A DNA stretch of 16,505 bases. Source: Bacillota bacterium. GTDB lineage: Bacteria > Bacillota > Clostridia > Christensenellales > SZUA-584. Position 1 is the stretch's first letter. Each line of letters begins with the position of its first letter. The position numbers and the translations under genes were made by a program. The notes beneath the pieces are model-generated. The model made no database searches. It saw only the letters and a list, made by a program, of their open reading frames with translations, and was not told the DNA's origin. Below are positions 14,735-16,505 of this stretch, in pieces. The stretch lies in assembly GCA_023416745.1 (NCBI GenBank), contig JAEZHF010000082.1, forward strand, positions 1 through 16,505. The letters are read 5' to 3'.

Positions 14735-15364
14735 ATGAAAGAACAAACCATTGAATGTCCGGCGTGTCACGAGTCCGCCTCTCACAAAATACCCGCGATG
14801 GCCGATATATCTGCCGATCCGAAGCTCAGGGACAGCCTGCTGGACGGCACATTTTTCGAGTGGACCTGCCCGGGCTGCAGACGGCGTTTTTTTGTGGATG
14901 AGGTGTTCCTGTGTTGCAACAGTGAAGGCGGGTACTGCATCTATCTGGTGCCGGGCTACAAGGAAGCCTCCCTGCCCATTCCCACGGTGTATAAATCCAA
15001 ATGCACCGGTACGCTTCGTGTGACAGATTCATATGTTGAGTTCGCGGAGAAGCTCCGTATATTTGATGCAGGGATGAGTGACCGCGTGATCGAAGCCATG
15101 AAGGCCGTTTATGCCACTGTCTGCCAGCAGACAAGCCAAGATACCGTCTATAACATGATATTCGAAGAAATACGGCCGGATGGCAATCTGGGTTTCACGG
15201 TGATGCTGAAAGACAACGATGTTTCCGTCGACATACCCGCCGAGGCTTACGCGCACGCCATGGCGGACTTCGACAAACTGCTGCCTCAAGACTGCGGCGA
15301 CGTATTCCTTAAGGTGGATCAGCAGTGGCTTGCGCACGCTCTGAGCGAAGAAGAACCCGATTAA
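14735..15364 (+). CDS. CpXC domain protein (zinc ribbon)
   Basis: Cytoplasmic protein of unknown function with an N-terminal CpXC domain; 209 residues. Two Cys pairs, CPAC (8-11) and CPGC (45-48), form a zinc-ribbon-like site that is expected to be structural. The rest (about 60-209) shows no recognisable motif, has a moderately conserved hydrophobic core and an acidic C-terminus (SEEEPD), and no membrane helix or signal. The ribosome site AGGAG overlaps the CapA stop codon and lies 8 bases before the ATG, so the two genes are cotranscribed and probably translated together. A terminator-like hairpin follows. Its link to a CapA lipoprotein is unexplained. Confidence 0.88.
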   Translation: MKEQTIECPACHESASHKIPAMADISADPKLRDSLLDGTFFEWTCPGCRRRFFVDEVFLCCNSEGGYCIYLVPGYKEASLPIPTVYKSKCTGTLRVTDSYVEFAEKLRIFDAGMSDRVIEAMKAVYATVCQQTSQDTVYNMIFEEIRPDGNLGFTVMLKDNDVSVDIPAEAYAHAMADFDKLLPQDCGDVFLKVDQQWLAHALSEEEPD

Positions 15365-15380
15365 AACCAAAGTTTTAGAG

Positions 15381-15420
15381 AGCCGCTGTTTATGCATAAT
15401 TTTAATTGACACAAGCGGCT
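15381..15420 (+). terminator. Hairpin after the CapA-CpXC operon
   Basis: AGCCGCT (15381-15387) pairs with AGCGGCT (15414-15420), extended by two bases (15388-15389 with 15411-15412) across a bulged A. It is followed by TTTCGTTGTT, an imperfect T tract. The loop is long and holds the -35 of the tRNA promoter, so termination may be partial. Confidence 0.45.
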
Positions 15421-15434
15421 TTCGTTGTTAGAAT
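15406..15434 (+). promoter_or_regulatory. Promoter of the tRNA-Pro gene
   Basis: A perfect TTGACA (15406-15411), a 17-base spacer and TAGAAT (15429-15434), matching the consensus at 11 of 12 positions. The transcript would start near 15441 and its 33-base leader contains a 6-bp stem, CGCACG (15441-15446) with CGTGCG (15461-15466). Confidence 0.8.
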
Positions 15435-15473
15435 AATATGCGCACGTGATTTCACCGTCTCGTGCGTTGTCGT

Positions 15474-15550
15474 CTGGGTGTGGCGCAGCTTGGTAGCGCG
15501 CTTGAATGGGGTTCAAGAGGCCGGAAGTTCGAATCTTCTCACCCAGACCA
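15474..15550 (+). tRNA. tRNA-Pro, anticodon GGG, CCA encoded
   Basis: A complete 77-base cloverleaf. The acceptor stem pairs CTGGGTG (15474-15480) with CACCCAG, beginning with the C1-G72 pair typical of bacterial proline tRNA. The D stem is GCGC with GCGC. The anticodon stem CTTGA (15501-15505) pairs with TCAAG (15513-15517); the loop ATGGGGT places anticodon GGG at 15508-15510. The T arm is GGAAG TTCGAAT CTTCT, with one G-T pair. The 3' CCA is encoded. It reads CCC and CCU codons. The gene is the likely integration site of the element on its right. Confidence 0.97.
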
Positions 15551-15558
15551 TTGAAAAG

Positions 15559-15594
15559 TCCGATGAACACTGGGTTCTCGGATTTTTTCTTTTT
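15559..15594 (+). terminator. Intrinsic terminator after tRNA-Pro
   Basis: TCCGA-T-GAAC (15559-15568) pairs with GTTCTCGGA (15574-15582), 9 bp with one bulge and a 5-base loop, followed by six T and further T-rich sequence. It starts 9 bases past the encoded CCA. On the minus strand the same hairpin could also stop read-through from the recombinase gene. Confidence 0.85.
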
Positions 15595-15618
15595 CTCATA
15601 CAACCCCAAAATTGGCCA

Positions 15619-15640
15619 CTTCTAATGAAACTTCTAATGG
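15619..15640. repeat. Tandem 11-base direct repeat beside the recombinase gene
   Basis: ACTTCTAATGA is followed directly by AACTTCTAATGG, so the 10-base core ACTTCTAATG occurs at 15619-15628 and 15630-15639. It lies between the tRNA terminator and the recombinase stop codon. Repeats with a one-turn period here could be arm-type recombinase or excisionase sites. Confidence 0.5.
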
Positions 15641-15641
15641 A

Positions 15642-16505
15642 TTATACGACTTCTTTCACCTTTTGCTGATTGACGAATATTCCATTCAATCTTTCCGATG
15701 CATTTATCCTCACATCGATATCATCATGGGCATATCTCATTGTGGATTTTATATCTCCGTGTCTGAGCCAAGACTGAATTTCCTGTAGAGAAAATCCTTG
15801 AGCGCGAAGCAGCGAAGCTGTACTGTGCCGCAATTCATGGAGCGTTCTATGAGGCAACTTGTTTTGCTTTAAGACTCGTCCCAACACAGAATTCACATAC
15901 TTATACTCAAACGGACGGCCATCCTGCCATTTGCAGATGTAATCGTTGTGATGATATTGCTTTCCAAAGGCCTTAGCGTACGCAGCTTGCTGTTTTTTGA
16001 GAGTCAACAGATAATCCCTCACGTTTGGCATTAATGGCATTGGAGCCATGCTGGCTTTGTTTTTCGGGCCTTTTTCAACAGGCTCTCCCACGCGTACTCT
16101 AGTGTTTTTGATATAAACAATGTTTCTCTCAAAATCGATATCGCTCCAGCGAATCCCGAGGATTTCTCCGCGGCGCAGCGCATAGTAGACGGCCAGAATG
16201 ATAGCAGGTTCTATAACCATGTCATGCACGGCTTCAAGCAGCGTATTGAGGTCAGGGAGCTTCAAGAACCTTGCCTCAAAGGGCTGCTCCTTTGGGTAAC
16301 GGATTAAGCTGCAAGGATTTTCGGGTATGAACCTGTCGATGACCGCCTGATCAAGCGCTTTGGAGATATTCGCAACATATTTCTTGATTGAAGTCACGCG
16401 CAACCCGCCGCCCCCGTCTAATCGTCCGTTTTGATGCATTTCTGTAACGAACTCTTGTATATGTGCGCGCTTGACTTCATGCAGAAAAAGATTGAGCTTC
16501 TCAAA
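15642..16505 (-). CDS. Tyrosine-type site-specific recombinase (integrase), 5' end cut by window edge
   Basis: Catalyses integration and excision by phosphotyrosine strand exchange. The frame is open to the right edge and encodes the last 287 residues; the first methionine near 16439 is internal, because the 22 codons before it continue the core-binding domain (FEKLNLFLHEVKRAHIQEF). Counted from that methionine, the catalytic residues are Arg89 in ALRRGEILGIRW, His201 and Arg204 in HELRHSTAS, His227 in WLRHGDI, and Tyr236 in STMRYAH; the beta-hairpin lysine is not assigned with certainty. The start and any arm-binding domain lie outside the window. The gene runs toward the tRNA and ends 92 bases from it. 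Confidence 0.93.
   Translation of the reverse strand, partial: FEKLNLFLHEVKRAHIQEFVTEMHQNGRLDGGGGLRVTSIKKYVANISKALDQAVIDRFIPENPCSLIRYPKEQPFEARFLKLPDLNTLLEAVHDMVIEPAIILAVYYALRRGEILGIRWSDIDFERNIVYIKNTRVRVGEPVEKGPKNKASMAPMPLMPNVRDYLLTLKKQQAAYAKAFGKQYHHNDYICKWQDGRPFEYKYVNSVLGRVLKQNKLPHRTLHELRHSTASLLRAQGFSLQEIQSWLRHGDIKSTMRYAHDDIDVRINASERLNGIFVNQQKVKEVV

Larger units (their letters stand above)
15551..16505. mobile_element. Left end of an integrated element at tRNA-Pro (partial)
   Basis: A tyrosine recombinase gene faces the 3' end of a complete tRNA gene, the usual layout at the end of an integrative element that uses the tRNA 3' part as its attachment site. The sequence from the tRNA onward is visibly more AT-rich than the rest of the window. 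The element's other genes and its right end are outside the window, so its type (prophage, conjugative element or small island) is unknown. The exact crossover base is not seen. Confidence 0.6.

Overview
The window looks like chromosomal DNA from a moderately GC-rich member of the Clostridia (Bacillota). The signs are strong AGGAGG-type ribosome sites, sigma-A-like promoters (several with an extended -10), two lipoproteins with Pro-Thr or Asp-rich stalks, LemA/DUF2207, a clostridial-style ABC-2 exporter and a CCA-encoding tRNA. No gene fixes the genus.

Layout. Bases 1-580 hold no convincing gene but contain a strongly folded element (2-185) and further hairpins. Bases 581-9072 are all on the minus strand: a 2-Cys Prx6-type peroxiredoxin (581-1357); a four-gene block read from 6435 down to 1503 (ABC-2 ATPase, ABC-2 permease, LemA, DUF2207 membrane protein); and a translationally coupled pair (9072 down to 6581) of a COG2509-type flavoprotein and a membrane diguanylate cyclase. 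On the plus strand follow an exported M14 zinc carboxypeptidase (9285-10733) and the frameshifted remains of a small gene (10765-11006). Convergent to these is an S9 serine peptidase lipoprotein (11116-13137). Divergent from that peptidase is a two-gene plus-strand operon, a CapA-like lipoprotein and a CpXC zinc-ribbon protein (13331-15364). The window closes with tRNA-Pro(GGG) (15474-15550) and, facing it, the 3' part of a tyrosine recombinase gene that runs off the right edge.

How the genes fit together. The ABC exporter, LemA and DUF2207 form a membrane block with its own promoter at 6468-6496, a second promoter before lemA and a hairpin between lemA and the DUF2207 gene that could set their ratio. 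The flavoprotein/cyclase overlap suggests that redox state and c-di-GMP output are made together. The S9 and M14 enzymes both act outside the cytoplasmic membrane and could degrade peptides or wall material. The recombinase next to the tRNA 3' end marks the likely left end of an integrated element extending beyond base 16505.

Most interesting points: the folded element at 2-185, which matches no family I can name with certainty; the tRNA-Pro integration site; the flavoprotein-cyclase fusion of expression; and a CapA domain split by a long disordered insertion.
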